A stretch of DNA of 64,000 bases, from the NCBI RefSeq assembly GCF_002873455.1, contig NZ_MCUN01000007.1, positions 360,665 through 424,664 of the forward strand. Direction: 5' to 3'. The position numbers and the translations under genes are program-made. This document shows, piece by piece, positions 63,754 through 64,000 of this stretch. How positions within the stretch are numbered: the stretch's first letter is position 1; every line of letters begins with the position of its first letter. The DNA is from Vibrio splendidus. GTDB lineage: Bacteria > Pseudomonadota > Gammaproteobacteria > Enterobacterales > Vibrionaceae. Under the pieces are notes generated by a model. The model was not told the DNA's origin, did not search any database, and saw only the letters and a list, made by a program, of their open reading frames with translations.

Positions 63754-64000
63754 ATGCGTATTATTGTTGTTTTGGCTGTTGCTGCGCTAGCAACAGCGTG
63801 CAGTAGCCAAGTGGCCAGCACGGAAGAACATATCCAGAAGTACATAGGTTCAGACATAGCCGAAGTACAAGAGCGCTACCTAACCGAGCGATCACGGCCT
63901 ATCAGCTTTTGGGAATCACGAACGTTTGCATGGAAAGAGACTCAAAAAACATTAAAGGATGGTAGTACTCTGCACGCTTTTAAAAACCCTTCTCGTGATT
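63754..64000 (+). CDS. Lipoprotein of unknown function, 5' part
   Basis: At least 82 residues, open to the window end. Signal sequence MRIIVVLAVAALATACSS with lipobox LATAC (Cys16); AAAGGG precedes the ATG. The mature part is hydrophilic (EEHIQKYIGSDIAEVQERYL then RPISFWESRTFAWKETQKTL), like SmpA/OmlA-type or other small envelope lipoproteins, but I cannot assign a family. Residues +2 and +3 are Ser, so outer-membrane localisation is expected. The gene is cut by the window end. Confidence 0.75.
   Translation, partial: MRIIVVLAVAALATACSSQVASTEEHIQKYIGSDIAEVQERYLTERSRPISFWESRTFAWKETQKTLKDGSTLHAFKNPSRD

Noticed and set aside
1..64000. CRISPR arrays, tRNA/rRNA genes, complete insertion sequences, riboswitches
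   Set aside because: None recognised by eye; no spaced direct repeats, no transposase ORF with terminal repeats, and no cobalamin or Moco motif upstream of cobQ or modA.

Overview
The window looks like chromosome II of a Vibrio (gamma-proteobacterium, moderate to low GC). The gene families and their order resemble the stretch of V. cholerae chromosome II that carries hutA, ddl, the vxrABCDE operon, pntAB and, further on, nrdDG and the fabH2/trxC pair (V. cholerae comparison from memory). Replicon-terminus signals support this: a 28-bp dif-type XerC/XerD site at 10937-10964 and three perfect matS (MatP) sites at 25211, 29278 and 54180. I saw no rRNA, tRNA or CRISPR.

Layout. 1-8764: end of galE, a tiny membrane-peptide ORF, the heme receptor hutA with a Fur-like box, a LysR regulator, the large acetyl-CoA-synthetase-like lysine acetyltransferase (pat) with a CRP-like site, a SPOR lipoprotein and a D-Ala-D-Ala ligase. 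8765-13245: a patchy terminus zone with a tyrosine-recombinase-like gene, a DUF3319-like gene, yciH, dif, a filamentous-phage DUF3693 remnant ending on dif, a truncated and frameshifted GGDEF gene and about 780 bp of decayed sequence. 13238-17624: vxrABCDE, the cell-wall/beta-lactam-responsive two-component operon. 17958-26611: pntAB, HlyU-like and ComFB-like proteins, two intact diguanylate cyclases, an outer-membrane barrel and a DUF3069-like protein. 27016-31081: cobQ and modABC. 31377-36339: ygiW-like, a barrel protein, ybiT, a retropepsin-like lipoprotein and an aromatic aminotransferase. 36605-39404: anaerobic ribonucleotide reductase nrdDG behind a perfect FNR box. 39703-45332: secreted nuclease-like protein, a split YeeE/YedE sulfur transporter behind a triple palindrome array, glycosyltransferase, GNAT, FabH2 and TrxC. 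45476-50111: GMC dehydrogenase plus acyl-CoA ligase with a divergent AraC regulator. 50381-56448: MFS, two paralogous small winged-helix regulators, AraC/MATE pair, GNAT-ygbA and a DUF2986-like protein.

56586-63337 is the most interesting block: a nine-gene minus-strand operon behind a Fur-like box. It joins a PepSY membrane protein, DUF2271 and DUF4198 exported proteins, a small exported protein, a DUF6162-like membrane-anchored protein and a complete cluster A-1 metal ABC transporter. The last gene encodes a second binding-protein-like protein with no histidine or cysteine. I read it as an iron-responsive metal acquisition system; the metal cannot be told from sequence alone.

Several genes use GTG or TTG starts, and many starts were moved inward to a better ribosome binding site; these choices are noted entry by entry.
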